A DNA stretch of 64,000 nt, from contig QCXZ01000075.1 in assembly GCA_025024175.1 (NCBI GenBank), positions 5,394,001-5,458,000 of the forward strand. The letters are read 5' to 3'. Source of the DNA: Rhyzopertha dominica. Lineage: Eukaryota > Arthropoda > Insecta > Coleoptera > Bostrichidae. This document shows, one piece after another, positions 45,111 through 56,430 of this stretch. The notes beneath the pieces were generated by a model. The model saw only the letters and a list, made by a program, of their open reading frames with translations, did no database searches and had not been told where the DNA came from. Numbering within the stretch: the first letter of the stretch is position 1; every line of letters starts with the position of its first letter. Both the position numbers and the translations under genes were made by a program.

Positions 45111-45711
45111 TGTTGCTAACAGGAAAAGTCCCACTCTTATTAATTATTTTGTGGTTAACGATATTGCCCATTTCTGTCCAAATACAGGAAAAACTTTTTG
45201 ACCACTTATAACCATTGAAAATGTGCTTTTCTCGAGGTTCATTCTAAGTGGCATCGAAGCAATGCAAGACACCCCATAATAAATGCACCAGCATCGCACA
45301 ATCTCCGTAACTAGCGTCGTTTGCACCCTTTATTCGAGCGTATAATATCCGTTTTAGCCCCATATCCTCGCAGTGGAAACGCCCAATTTCTGGTCTTTAA
45401 TAGTAAATAACACAAACTGTCGTGCACTAGCTGAGCCATTGTAGTGTAGTCGGTCGGGCCAAAAAGCATTTTTGGGCAGATCGATATCACCACACCCCCA
45501 AGGTCGGTCAAGGATAGCCCGCTTTTGTTTCTTATTCATTTTTCTACACGTCTCGGTGTGTAATATTTGGGGCGTGGGTGAAATTTGTTTTTCAAATCAG
45601 CTGTATTAAGATGCCCGGGGGAGTTTTATTCATGGTCGCCTCATAAATGCATTTGTCGCGCTAGTTTCGGGGTATGAGGGGATAATAAAATACAAATGAG
45701 GTGTAGGTATA
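45111..45711. other. GC-richer island, no gene
   Basis: Bases 45140-45700 are non-repetitive and clearly GC-richer, with minus-strand frames of 60-66 codons lacking any domain. Candidate regulatory element immediately left of the transposon. Confidence 0.3.
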
Positions 45712-46559
45712 GTAATGCAACTCTCTTACCGTTTTTACAACCCTGCAATACTATTTACTTTTCATTTACAGGCGCAGTTGGAACGGCACGCGACCCCTCA
45801 TAAATCAAACCCTCTCTTTGTGATTTTGCGAATTTCCAGTGCCGGCTTTAAGCCGTTTTAAAACTCATAATTTTTAATCATTCGGTTGATAAGAGGTTTT
45901 ACATCGATCGTTTTTATTTACGTCTCAAAATTAATTGTACGTAGTTTTAGATGAGTAGCAACATTATCTTGCACAAACAAAGTATATCTAGTTATAACGA
46001 AATTTGTAATCTAACTAGACAACATGCACATCTGAGCATTTTTTAATATGCAAAGAAAAATCGCGCATTCCTAAATATTTTTATTTTGATTTTTAACATT
46101 CCTGTAATATTTATATCCTGTGAATATGTTGAATGCTGTGCTAGCCGAAAATTATAAACAATACATTTTAATATTTTTACAATCTTTTAACTATTAGAAA
46201 CATGCGGTTAACGGTTAACATAACTAAATATGTAAATAAAAGACAAGTATTTTAAAAGAAAATAATAAGAATATATGTTTTTTTATCTAAAGCTCTAAAT
46301 ACAAAATATAATTCCATACATCTATTATATTTTTACAAAAAAGTCTAACAAGTTTACACCGACATAACTTAAATATATTAATTATTATCATCATCACTAC
46401 TGTCAAATTCTGAATCACCGCTAGCATCATCATTAACATGTATTATAACATTTTGAAAATTTGGGGAGACATAGCTATTTTCAATTTCAATAACATGCTT
46501 AATACAGCTTTTCCACAGTTCCTTCGTTATACTACTTACCTCTCTACGCACTAAATCTA

Positions 46560-48197
46560 CAACGTAAACGCGAACATGTATTGCTTCTTTGTATTCCTTT
46601 TTTAAGCGTACTCCACACTAATTCATTTGGGTTTAGGACGCAATAATACGGTGGCAAACGCATAACTATATGTCCATGTCCTTTCGCTAGTTCATCAACT
46701 CGATATTGTTTAGGTATGTTGAGATTTTTTATTATTGTTAACAGATCTTTTTTGGTAACTTTTCCATCCGGAATTGTAATTTTATTCTTTTTTATGTAAT
46801 CAATTATTTCTATTTTTTGTAGTTGATGTTGGCGCCGTGTGCATTAATTTTGAATGATAACTCGAGTTATCCATGACTATAATAGATCCTGGTAGTAGCN
46901 CTGGCAGTAACTGCTGCTGAAACAAAGTTTCAAAAAGTGCAGAGTCCATGTCGCAATGATAGCAGAACAATTTTGGATCTGTTTCGCTGCCAGTAATAAG
47001 CCATTTTCCAGCCATCCATCACTTCCTCCCGCATGGAGAATTATAATTCTTTTTCCTCTCGAAGTTGGTGCTTGCAGAACGCAGTTATTTGTCCCATCTG
47101 TCAGACCTTTTTTATCAAGTCATGAGTGTCGTACCACGTTTCATCCAAATATACGATATTACGATTTTCTTGGCGGTACCTTCTGATTTCGTTTATATAA
47201 TCCCATCTCATTCTTTTTAGTCGGGTTGATTCCATTATGGACAAACGTTGGTTTAATGTACTATAATTAAAACCGATGCTCCTCAAATATTTTCTGAACC
47301 ATTTTTCGCAATAACTTATATCATATTATCCTAATTCCAAAAATTTTAATTTCAGACTTGCCGTAGTTGGAACTTTATTTTCCTTATACATTTGCCAAGT
47401 CACTTTTTTAATTTCTATCCCAAGCTCTTTTGATATATTTAGAAATTTCTCCGAATTGCGTGATTTTCTTGAATTGCCTTTATTTTCAATAATATCTCTC
47501 ACAGTCGTGTAGGGGACACCAACCATTTCACTTGTCACTTTTAACGGAGCACTGCACTCTTTTTTTATCAAGTCGTGGGTGTCGTACCACGTTTCATCCA
47601 AATATACGATGTTACGATTTTCTTGGCGGTACCTTCTGATTTCGTTTATATAATCCCATCTCATTCTTTTTAGTCGGGTTGATTCCATTATGGACAAACG
47701 TTGGTTTAATGTACTATAATTAAAACCGATGCTCCTCAAATATTTTCTGAACCACTTTTCGCAATAACTTATATCATATTATCCTAATTCCAAAAGTTTT
47801 AATTTCAGACTTGCCGTAGTTGGAACTTTATTTTCCTTATACATTTGGTAAATCACTTTTTTAATTTCTATCCCAAGCTCTTTTGATATATTTAGAAATT
47901 TCTCCGACTTGAGTGATTTTCTTGAATTGCCTTTATTTTCAATAATATCTCTCCTGTCGTATAGGGAACACCAACCATTTCACTTGTCACTTTTAACGGA
48001 GGACTGTGCTCTTTTTTTTCAAAAAAATTGTACACATTTTTTATGATTCCTTTGGCATCTTGGGTAAGGTAACGACGATTCCTCTTGTTTTCTTCAATTT
48101 GCACTTCCATGTCAGCGTCAGCAACTTCATTTGAGCGGTACTTGGAGCAGCTTTTTCCCAAGGACGGGACATTTTTCGCTTCTCTTGTCTCGCGCAC
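46560..48197 (-). pseudogene. Transposase with DD82E spacing, broken by a tandem duplication
   Basis: N-terminus: RRYLTQDAKGIIKNVYNFFE, then LKVTSEMVGVPYTTVRDIIE, a helix-turn-helix. The next part is EKFLNISKELGIEIKKV and RSIGFNYSTLNQRLSIMEST, followed by NIVYLDETWYDTHDL with the first aspartate. Further on come RGKRIIILHAGGSDGW, SIIVMDNSSYHSKLM (second aspartate) and LPPYYCVLNPNELVW (glutamate near 46630). By my count 82 residues separate the second aspartate from that glutamate. Breaks: the duplicated segment (linker through first aspartate present twice), stops where the linker reads LLELG, a frameshift near 46995 and one in an A run near 46815. One ambiguous base lies at 46900. The family is IS630/Tc1/mariner-like; spacing of 82 has been reported for a separate group. 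Confidence 0.82.
47110..48015. repeat. Tandem duplication, two units of about 453 bp
   Basis: Unit 1 is about 47110-47562 and unit 2 about 47563-48015. Matching landmarks such as GTGTCGTACCACG lie 453 bp apart (47126 and 47579). Differences are few, roughly 2-3 per cent by eye. Each unit encodes the same transposase part, from LKVTSEMVGVP to the first catalytic aspartate, so the protein would contain that part twice. Confidence 0.9.
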
Positions 48198-48592
48198 AGA
48201 AATACTAAGACCGAATGCTAGTTTTGGTTTGACCTGTAGTGAACTTTAAATAATCCGACGCTGCTTAACCATCTTCCGAAAATCGGACCTAAATTTATGG
48301 TAATCCGGTTATTTGCGGTAACTTGTGAGGGGCCGCCTGCTGATCGAGATGAAAGATAATTTTTATTGCAGGGTTGTAATAACGGTAAGAGAGTTGCTCT
48401 ACTATACTACAATTCAATCTCAATTCAAAATAATTTAAGCAATTCAAGTAATTCACTTTAATTGTTTGACAATTCAGTTTAATTCAGAAAAATTAAACAA
48501 TTCATATAATTCAAACAATTCATATTCAATTCACATAATACATACTACATCTACAGAAACTAAAGACCATCTTTAATATACGGAGTGGGATA

Positions 48593-49133
48593 AAACAGAC
48601 AGAGCGATCAAAGTCAAGCGATGATTCCATAAAGTGAGGTATCACTATACCCTGTTTTTTTTTTAATAGAAAGAGTGGCTGCTGAAAATAAATTTACATA
48701 TCACGAATTTTAGAATGCTGATTTTTTTAAGAATTCTTTATATATAAACGTTGCCATTGCATAATAATTAACAGAAGAAGTCAAAACATTAGCGACAGCA
48801 AAAAAACAACACTTTTCTATTTAAGAGCAGCACAAAGTTGAATTTTAGCAACAAATGTTTTAGAACTGTTAAAATTTATTTAAACGTTAGTGGAGGCGTA
48901 AAAACGGTTTGCATTTAGCCAATCTAAGCAATAATTTTTGCAGAGCAATTTTTGTACCTATCACCCCTCTTATTAAAAAAAAACAGAGTATATAATTTCC
49001 ATCGACAATTCAAATGCTATCATTGGTCAGTGTAATGTCAAAAGTATCTGTACACAGTCATCGTCATAGTGCGGCATATTAGTTATTTTTACAGGGCGTA
49101 CGTTCACTTGACTTGGATCGCTCGGTATAGCCG
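48593..49133. repeat. Nested inverted repeats, possible MITE
   Basis: Two sets of inverted matches share one centre. The outer set pairs GAGCGATCAAAGTCAAG (about 48602) with the complement of CTTGACTTGGATCGCTC (about 49107-49123). The inner set pairs TATACCCTG plus a T run (48646-48670) with an A run plus CAGAGTATA (about 48974-48992). The arms have unequal spacing, so the right arm may hold an insertion. No coding sequence. Confidence 0.45.
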
Positions 49134-51424
49134 TTACTATCGTCCTGTTATATACAGTTTGCCATAACAAACGCGATAGCCAGATATGTAACAGACTAAA
49201 AGGTAGTAAAAACTAAAGAGTAATTGAAAATTAATGTCTATAGTTAAACAAGAAACAGAAATGTTAAATGTGGAAAAGAACAGGGAGCAGTTTTAAGAAA
49301 AAGCCGAAAGTTTCAGGAAAACAAAATCATAATCAATAATACGTCGTAAAAACTACAAAAACTAAGAGCACAAAAAGCGGGCAAATACGTCAGCAATTAA
49401 ATTGATTTGCGACACTCGATGTATGCCATAAAAACAAAAATTTAGCTGAAGCGTTCGCAGCACAAGTAAAAAAATGAGTTTCCTCATACATGTATGATAA
49501 ATTCAGATCTAAGAAAAAAGTTGACAGAATAATTGTTTAGTTACAAATCAGTATTTTAAAGGGCTATAGTAAAACTTATATTCTTAATTTTTTGTCAAGT
49601 TTAAACCTCGTTGTTTAGTTTTTGTATAAAACTACTTTATTTATTTTCGTTTGCTGCTAATTTTGTTTGTTATATAATGTTGTTATCGAGGTTAAAACCA
49701 AATGAATGTGTATAATATACTATTGATATATGTAGAAACACTTATACTACTTGTGTTATATTTTAAATTCGCTAAACGGTCGCTTTTTTTTCAGAAGTTT
49801 CATTAGTGACCACAGCCGCTTAAATTTTGTTGTAGGGCCTCTTATAGATAATTTCTAATTTCTACAGTTTACTTACCAGATAAGTACTTAAAGTTTTCTT
49901 CATTAACATCTATTTACTGGCCAAGAAACACTTCTTTATTTAAATTTCCCTCCACAAGTTTTTTTCATGTATATATTTTAAGTATTCTCCCATTTCTGTG
50001 ACAAAATTTTCGTCTAAGCTGTGCAATGTGATTATAATGTCACATCTACATTTCTTTAATAAATACTTCATGAACAATGGTATTTCACCTACACGTTCTT
50101 CTAAATTTACAAAAAGTGCCTCACATTTTCAAATAGCTCTTAGTATTCCGTTTTTTGACAATACTCTTATGCGTAAGATAAAAGAGCATGTAATACTACA
50201 AATCATTTGCTGGCGTGGGGCGTGCTTCATAGAAAAATAGCACAGAAAATTCTGTGCAGCATTAAATTGTTAGTGTGTTGGTAATGTCATATATCTATCT
50301 TAATTACGTAAATTACGAGATGCAAGTAATTGACTTTATTTAATTTAAGAAAACTACAAATTACTATATACCACAGGCGCGTATAGTATATACATTTACA
50401 AAAGTTTGATTTGTGTCCTTGTAAAACCTATACAATTTATGTACAAGTGGTAATTGAACTTACAACGTTTTTTCTACAGATATGACACAAATATTTTGGC
50501 AAAAATATAAGTTTGTTTTTGTGGCTGAAAATATATTTGAGATAAACAATGTTACAGAAAAGACTAAATAATTTGGCTTTATGCTGCATATTCATAAAAA
50601 TCAAAATATTGATTGAAATTTAGGTAAAATTGCTAACTCGTTCATTAATAAACAGAAGTTAGGCGAAATACCTTATTTGTTGAATAAATAGGTACTTATA
50701 CCAGTTTTATTTTTATATATGTTTAAGTAATAATTTATTTTGTTCTTGCTGCTAGTTTATTATTATTGTTTGTCACTGTATTTTATTGCATTAGCATTAT
50801 GTTCTATTAATAAAAAAAATTGTTTTTTCCATGCAATAACTCATTGACCCTGAGAATTTTTTTTATTTGGTAGATTATCAAGTTTTTGACATTTAACAGG
50901 TTTATTATTTTATTGGTATTAACACGTCTTCAATAAAAAATGTAGGAGTGAAAAGCAAAATCATGCATAGTTAACCCGCAAAAGCAGTTAGCATTTTCAA
51001 AAACGCTTCGATCGTACGCCACTGAAGTAGACCTTCATATGCAGAAGCCTAATCTAGGTCAGTTACTAGTCCCTTCAAGATCACTCAGACTCAGACTTCT
51101 GTGTTACCGAGCTGTTTGTAGTCTTGATCGGGGGAAGAACAGGAGAGACCGTTCTTAACTTTTGAATTTCTGTGTTACCAACTCTATAAGTCTACCCAAT
51201 TTTACTACGATTCTCAAATGAAAATTTTTGCATAACTGTTAGGTATGTTAGATAAGATGTATGTTTTTTTATAAATATTGTATCATTTATTTGGTATCTG
51301 TAATAATTGATCTTGAAATTCCCTAAAATATTAGATTTTACTAAAGTTGGTAGCACCGATTCACAGTAAAATATCTACCACTTTGGTTGACGTTGACAGA
51401 AGTAAGTAATAGTTCAAATGTACA
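49134..51424. other. AT-rich spacer, nothing recognised
   Basis: No gene or repeat recognised. The frame at 49998-50240 has no domain. The last 150 bases before 51424 become more mixed in composition and could hold the promoter of the next gene, but no core promoter element can be named. Confidence 0.25.
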
Positions 51425-53236
51425 ATGGAGTGTGTTAGGTTATGTTACCGGCGATGTAGTAAGAAAAATAGTGACAAATTCAGTTAATTATTTGTGAAAC
51501 ACATTTAACAATTACAGTGATAATAATAGTTTGTTATTGTAACAAATGTAATTTTGCTGTAATCTATGACCTATTACTTACAGTCAAACCACAAGACAAT
51601 TTAGAATATAGCAAAATCCCTCTTGACCGCATCAATAACTAATTATTATAGTCTTGCAGATTGTAGATAAGAACAGTTTAATCAGCAAATGACACAATTT
51701 CAACACAGGTTGGTAGCATGAGTTTTAATTGGAAATTGAAACAAAAATATTTACGATGATAAATTCAATTTGTTTATAAAATCAAGATGTATGTTTAAGT
51801 CGAATGTGCATCACTGTGTTTATGTGATCATAGATTTATTTTTTCAAAAATCGGAATTGGTTAACTTGTGCTTGTTTAATAGATGTTCAAAATCTCTACT
51901 ACATATTAGTTATTTTTATATACACTGCCATTTTTCTCTGTTTTATTGATACAAGCTTACTTCAGTGAGCTTTCTACTTTAGCTTTATAAATGCCTTTGA
52001 ATACAGCATGAAACACTTATGGCAATAAATAATTCACTACTGGTTCATTTCTTCTAAATTTGGCATTTCCAATGTAACACCCTAAAGGATCATCCGAGGG
52101 TTTATCTTTGTACTCATAAACTTGTGATTTTGGTCTTAAGGCCTGTCCCTATTATCAGTCTTATGCATATGATGTTACATACAGTTCTGCAGTTGTAGCA
52201 TAGATAGTAAAGAAAAAACATAGCCACTTAACAATGCCAGTGTCTTTTCCACATTCAGCTTCAGGAATTGTTTCACTATACCACTGTGAAACATTGAACA
52301 GGTTCTCGTTGAAGAGCTCCACTTGTGATTCCACATTTGAAAAAAGCAATAAGCATATACAATTGTGGGTCATCAGCCTAATGGTGAACCGATATATTCA
52401 TTAAGCTCTCTTGAAAGGGTCTTATATAAATAGAAAAGAGGATTGGTCCCAATGTAGAACCTTGTGACACACAACTGCACGACTGAAAAGCATGCTCCAC
52501 TTTAACTATCTGAAAGTATATTGTAAAATAATTTTGAAACCAATTTATTGCATCTTGAGAAAAACCATATTGTTGGAGACAATTTAAAGCTGCTAACTGT
52601 TTCATTAATTCTGATACCTACTTACATATAACACTTTAGCATTTAGGGCAGTATGTAGTGTTATATGTGAAAATATTTTTACTTTGATATACTAAATTTG
52701 TGTAAAATACTTTTAAGATAAGTTCCAATTAGTAATCAAAGCTACTAATGTTTCTAGTCATGGCTAGAGCTGATGGAAAAATCATTAGAAGATTGACTAG
52801 CAGGAAAAGGAACAGGGGAAATATTGCAAGTCTTATGAATTATTACAAAATGCTGAAACAACAAGTGAGTCATACTTCGTTTCTTATATTATTTTAGGAA
52901 AGTTTCAAATAATTTGTTAAATTTTAGAAAACTTCAAAGGAAACAGATTGTCACCACGATAATCAAAACCATGTAACTACTACTATTAAGCAGGAAAACG
53001 AAATATTTTTTTCACAGCTACCAAATTCCTTGACTGATGTGATGAACTGTACCACCACTGTAACGAATGATGATGTTTGGACTACACATATTGGAAGTGA
53101 TGACAAGGATATAATTTTCCATGGTTAGTTGTAATTGTTATTACTCAGAATCAATATCTATATCTCATTTGAATTTTTAGGCTTGACCGGTGACATGTAC
53201 ATAAAATGTGAGATTGACTTACAGTCGGGAGATTAA
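51425..53236 (+). CDS. Candidate small four-exon gene, unknown function
   Basis: Proposed exons: 51425-51458, 52758-52864, 52928-53123 and 53181-53236, all with GT-AG junctions and matching phases. Donors are GTAAGA, GTGAGT and GTTAGT. Acceptors are TTTCTAG, preceded by TACTAAT as a possible branch point, TTTTAG and TTTTTAG. The product is about 130 residues. It starts MECVRLCYRRC and continues MARADGKIIRRLTSRKRNRG, IASLMNYYKMLKQQ and an acidic, threonine-rich part with TIKQENEIFF and MYIKCEIDLQSGD. IKQE and IKCE fit SUMO-acceptor spacing, and the basic part may be a nuclear signal. The last three exons can stand alone from ATG 52748 or 52760; the first exon is the weakest. A LINE relic lies in the first intron on the opposite strand. 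No domain recognised. Confidence 0.45.
52165..52610 (-). pseudogene. LINE reverse transcriptase fragment
   Basis: Leftward: LQQYGFSQDAINWFQNYF, then CSCVSQGSTLGPILFSIYI (the VPQGSxLGPLLF block). ADDPQLYMLIAFSNVESQVE continues in another frame with the ADD catalytic aspartates near 52375, and LFNENLFNVSQWYSE ends it. Both ends are missing. It sits inside the proposed first intron of the candidate gene at 51425-53236, in antisense orientation. Confidence 0.75.
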
Positions 53237-54768
53237 GCCTTGTACAAAAAAGTTGTAAATATTGCAAAATCTGTAAAGAACCAGACCTGAAGAATATTTT
53301 CTAGAATAATTAAACAGAGATGAAACGTAATGATGAAAATTAGACGAAGAAGCAAATGGTTCGAAGAGTGAAGGAATTACTTAATACATCTAATTTTGCA
53401 AGTTTGTAAAAAACATTCTAATAGTAGTGCAAAACTCTTCGAAATGTTCAGTCATACTTGGGAAAAAACATGAAAATCTAATTGAAAGAGAACCAGTGTG
53501 TCAATTTAAACCTGCAGTCTTTTTATTGGCCCAGTTTTAATTTTTTTTAAGCTTCACTGGATTATCTCGTATATGCAAAAGTAATGTATAAATTAAGCTC
53601 CCTTATAATACTTTTATATTATTACCAAAAAATCACATGGTAAATAAAATAAAATCACAATGAAATTTTCAATACGGAAATTTCACCCAACACGATATTG
53701 CAAGTATGTAATTCTGTCATTTTATACTCATACTTAATTTTATCGTAAAATATATATCTAAATATTAATATTGAATATGTTTCATATTATTGTTTTATAC
53801 CCATCTGTTGTATGTGTATTTTCATAAGTAAATTAGAGACAAGTTAACTTTAGACTTGTAGTTTTATTAATTGAATATTGTTTTCACAGATGTAGTTTGC
53901 AAAATGAAGTGAATTATGGATTATGCCGTGTTTATGGAAACACCAAAAATTTTTTGAGTTACAACCGGGCTGTGTTATTACACCTTCTGGTATTTCATAT
54001 ATTTTAACAAGTCAGCCATTAATCCCCATTCTCGAGTCTGGGCTTAAGTAGCGACTAGCCTTAAAAAGTAAAGGTGAGTAGAGACACGAAGTGATGCGCA
54101 AATGCATGTTAATAACAGCATTTTTATCAATGTTTGATCCTCTTTTGTATCTTATAAAGCATTTGCTAGAATTTGCTCACGAAAGACGTCTGTGTTTTGT
54201 TTATGGGGGAAAAAAAGAGAGGTAAAATAGACGCAAAGAGGGGATGTTTATTTTATAGACAGAATTAGTTGAAACTTCCAGGTTATAGAGGGTGTCTAAA
54301 TGGTGCAGAAAAATGCTACCACAAATTCCTAAGGCTAACATACAGTGTGACCTATTTGTTTTCGGGTGAAAAAAGTTTATTGTGTGATTTGGCTCAGGTT
54401 TTTTTAAATTGTAGGGCTTGACAAACTGCATATTTTCAGCAAAAATGATCTTGCTCATACAAAATGCAAAGCCTACTTTGCTAGTTTCTAAGAGCAAAAT
54501 TTGAATAAAGAATGTAAGCGATTTAAAAAAAAAATCTGTGCATGCCGCTGTATTCGACATCTGTCAAAACTGGCCTCTACCAAGTTTTACTAGAAAATAT
54601 CAAGTAATAACTATTTCGTGGAAAAAAGAAAGGGACACTAGCTACTTATTTATTTTCGAAAATTCAGTTAGCCATAAAAAAACAGAACAAATAAAATATA
54701 ATTAATAATTTGCTAAAATTAACACTGGGCCTATACTTCTACAGAACAAACGAAAAAAATTAAAACTA
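53237..54768. other. AT-rich spacer, nothing firm
   Basis: Just after 53236 the sequence stays lysine- and arginine-rich in one frame with stops and may be 3' untranslated or decayed coding sequence. A minus-strand frame of 119 codons at 54201-54560 has no domain. An AGAGGGTGTCTAAATGG near 54287 looks like a mariner-type end without a partner. Confidence 0.25.
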
Positions 54769-55260
54769 CTAAGTTTTTGTAACTTCTACCAAGCCACCAT
54801 TTTCTTCTATGTACTTATCAATCCTTTTGCGTATATTCAAAGTTACATTCCGTATTTGCTGTGGAGTAATTTCACCACAGGCACTGATTATCTTGGCTTG
54901 TACTTCTTGTAAATTTTGAGGCCTAGATTTATAAACTTTTTCTTCAAGTAAACTCCAAAGAAAAAATCTAGCAGTGTCAAGTGTCAGTTTCGCCCTATCC
55001 AACAGTTTTCAAAACGTTCATTTAGCCAGTCTCTTATTAAACTAGCATTATGGATAGGACTAACCATCTAGTTGAAACTTCAAATTTAGGTGATACCTTA
55101 ATGGTAAATCTAATGTGTTCGAAAACTCATTCTCGAGAAAATTTAAAAATTCAACTGCATTCAAATTACCGTTGAAGAAAAAAGGACCAATTGTTCTGTC
55201 CTTTAGTATTCCACACCAAACGTTAATTTTCCATTATGATTAATAATACAAGGACAAACT
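54769..55260 (-). pseudogene. DD41D-type transposase, C-terminal half (copy 3)
   Basis: Leftward reading: INVWCGILKDRTIGPFFFNG, NLNAVEFLNFLENEF, then LKFQLDG (the usual FQQDGAP, second aspartate). NASLIRDWLNERFENCWIGR follows. LTLLDFF marks the third aspartate near 54985, and EEKVYKSRPQNLQEVQAKII ends in a C-terminal helix to the stop at 54769. The order and the W(I)GR...LTPLDFFLW block match the DD41D type but a different lineage from copies 1 and 2. A stop follows FQLDG, a frameshift lies near 54985, and the N-terminal half is absent. Confidence 0.72.
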
Positions 55261-55792
55261 GTAACGACGTTTTAGACTGTAATGTGTCTTTTACCTTGAG
55301 AGGTATACCTGGGAAGAATTCATTTGAACAGCTGGTTTAAGCCCCAATAATTGAACACAATTGAAAACAAAAATTAACTGTAACTAAGTCTAGAATAAAA
55401 ATTATTATTTTACAGTTTTAAAGATTATTTCCTGCTATGAACTGAGTTTTTGAGCACTCTTTTTGGGATATTTGGATGCATAAACACAATGGCAAATTAA
55501 AACTGTATTTCTTGAGAAAAATTAAATAATAAATATACATACAAAATATTTTCTGGACAGAAAAATAAAAATCAGTGGTACAGCAACTGCAGTTTCTTTT
55601 GCCACAGTCTGCTCCCATCAGAGCGCTGAATGCTGAATATTTATTTAGGTCACATTCAACCTTTGTGCCTACGCCATTGGTTGTGCGACTGTGATGCATA
55701 GAGATCCCACGCCATCTATCCATGTGAATCCTCAACTAAAATCATAGTTAAAAATATAATCGATAATGGAGCTGAAAGGTTATAAGACAGTC
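55261..55792. other. Spacer, nothing recognised
   Basis: A minus-strand frame of 105 codons at 55418-55735 has no recognisable domain. Confidence 0.25.
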
Positions 55793-55800
55793 AATGAAAG

Positions 55801-56422
55801 TAGGGAAGAAACGATACCATATCGGTCATAGAGTATCGATACCCACTTGGATATCAAATTAAAAATATCGATACATACTCTATCGGTCAGTTTTATCTGT
55901 ACGATTACAGGCAAAGAAAAACAACAGTAAATTATATGGTTTCAAGTAACTCACAAAGTTTGAGCTAAATTTGTAAATTCATTAAACTAGGTCGTGGAAA
56001 AGACCACTTTTCGAGAAATAGGCGTTTGCATTTGGAACTGTTTTAATACATGCGGTGTTTACGCATATTATGTTGTGTCACATCATTCTCTTCTACGCAT
56101 AGCTTCACCCTTCCCCTCAAATTTTAGACGCACATCATTTAGGACATTTGAACTACGCATAGGACGAAAAACAATGTGCGTACTAAAACGGTTACAAAAG
56201 TAAATGCCCATTTTTCGAAGTAGCTTTTACGCAATATAAAATGATATGTAAAATAATATCATAATCTACATCACAACATGTCTGCTGTCATTATACGAGC
56301 ACTTATGACCAATACCGGATACCTACTTTGTACTCAGTTGTAAAGTATTGATACCAAAAGTACTTGGTATCGAAAGCCAAGTCTATCGAGTACTTGTATT
56401 TACTTGTATCGTTTCATGCCTA
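55801..56422. mobile_element. hAT-type MITE with perfect 8-bp target duplication
   Basis: AATGAAAG flanks the element exactly on both sides (55793-55800 and 56423-56430). The ends are TAGGGAAGAAACGATAC and, in complement, TAGGCATGAAACGATAC, 14-15 of 17 matching. The interior is rich in TATCGATAC-like words near both ends and has no transposase. An 8-bp duplication and the 622-bp size fit a non-autonomous hAT element. Confidence 0.9.
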
Positions 56423-56430
56423 AATGAAAG

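Larger units (their letters stand above)
45712..48402 (-). mobile_element. Tc1/mariner-superfamily transposon with DD82E spacing
   Basis: The ends are 39-bp inverted repeats (45712-45750 and 48364-48402) starting GTAATGCAACTCTCTTACCG on the left and matching at 36 positions. TA (in TATA context) flanks both sides. A second, subterminal inverted match (GACCCCTCATAA-type sequence near 45794 against TGTGAGGGGCC near 48327) extends the symmetry. One transposase gene reads leftward and carries an internal tandem duplication of about 453 bp, which explains most of the 2.69-kb length. Apart from the duplication and a few frameshifts the element is young-looking. Confidence 0.85.

Noticed and set aside
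54284..54308. Mariner-like terminus AGAGGGTGTCTAAATGG
   Set aside because: No inverted partner found near the DD41D relic at 54.8-55.3 kb, so no element can be bounded.
54201..54560. Minus-strand frame of 119 codons, hydrophobic stretches
   Set aside because: AT-rich low-complexity composition and no start context or domain; not a credible membrane protein gene.
55418..55735. Minus-strand frame of 105 codons upstream of the DD41D relic
   Set aside because: Considered as the missing transposase N-terminus, but it has no helix-turn-helix pattern and is in the wrong frame and texture.
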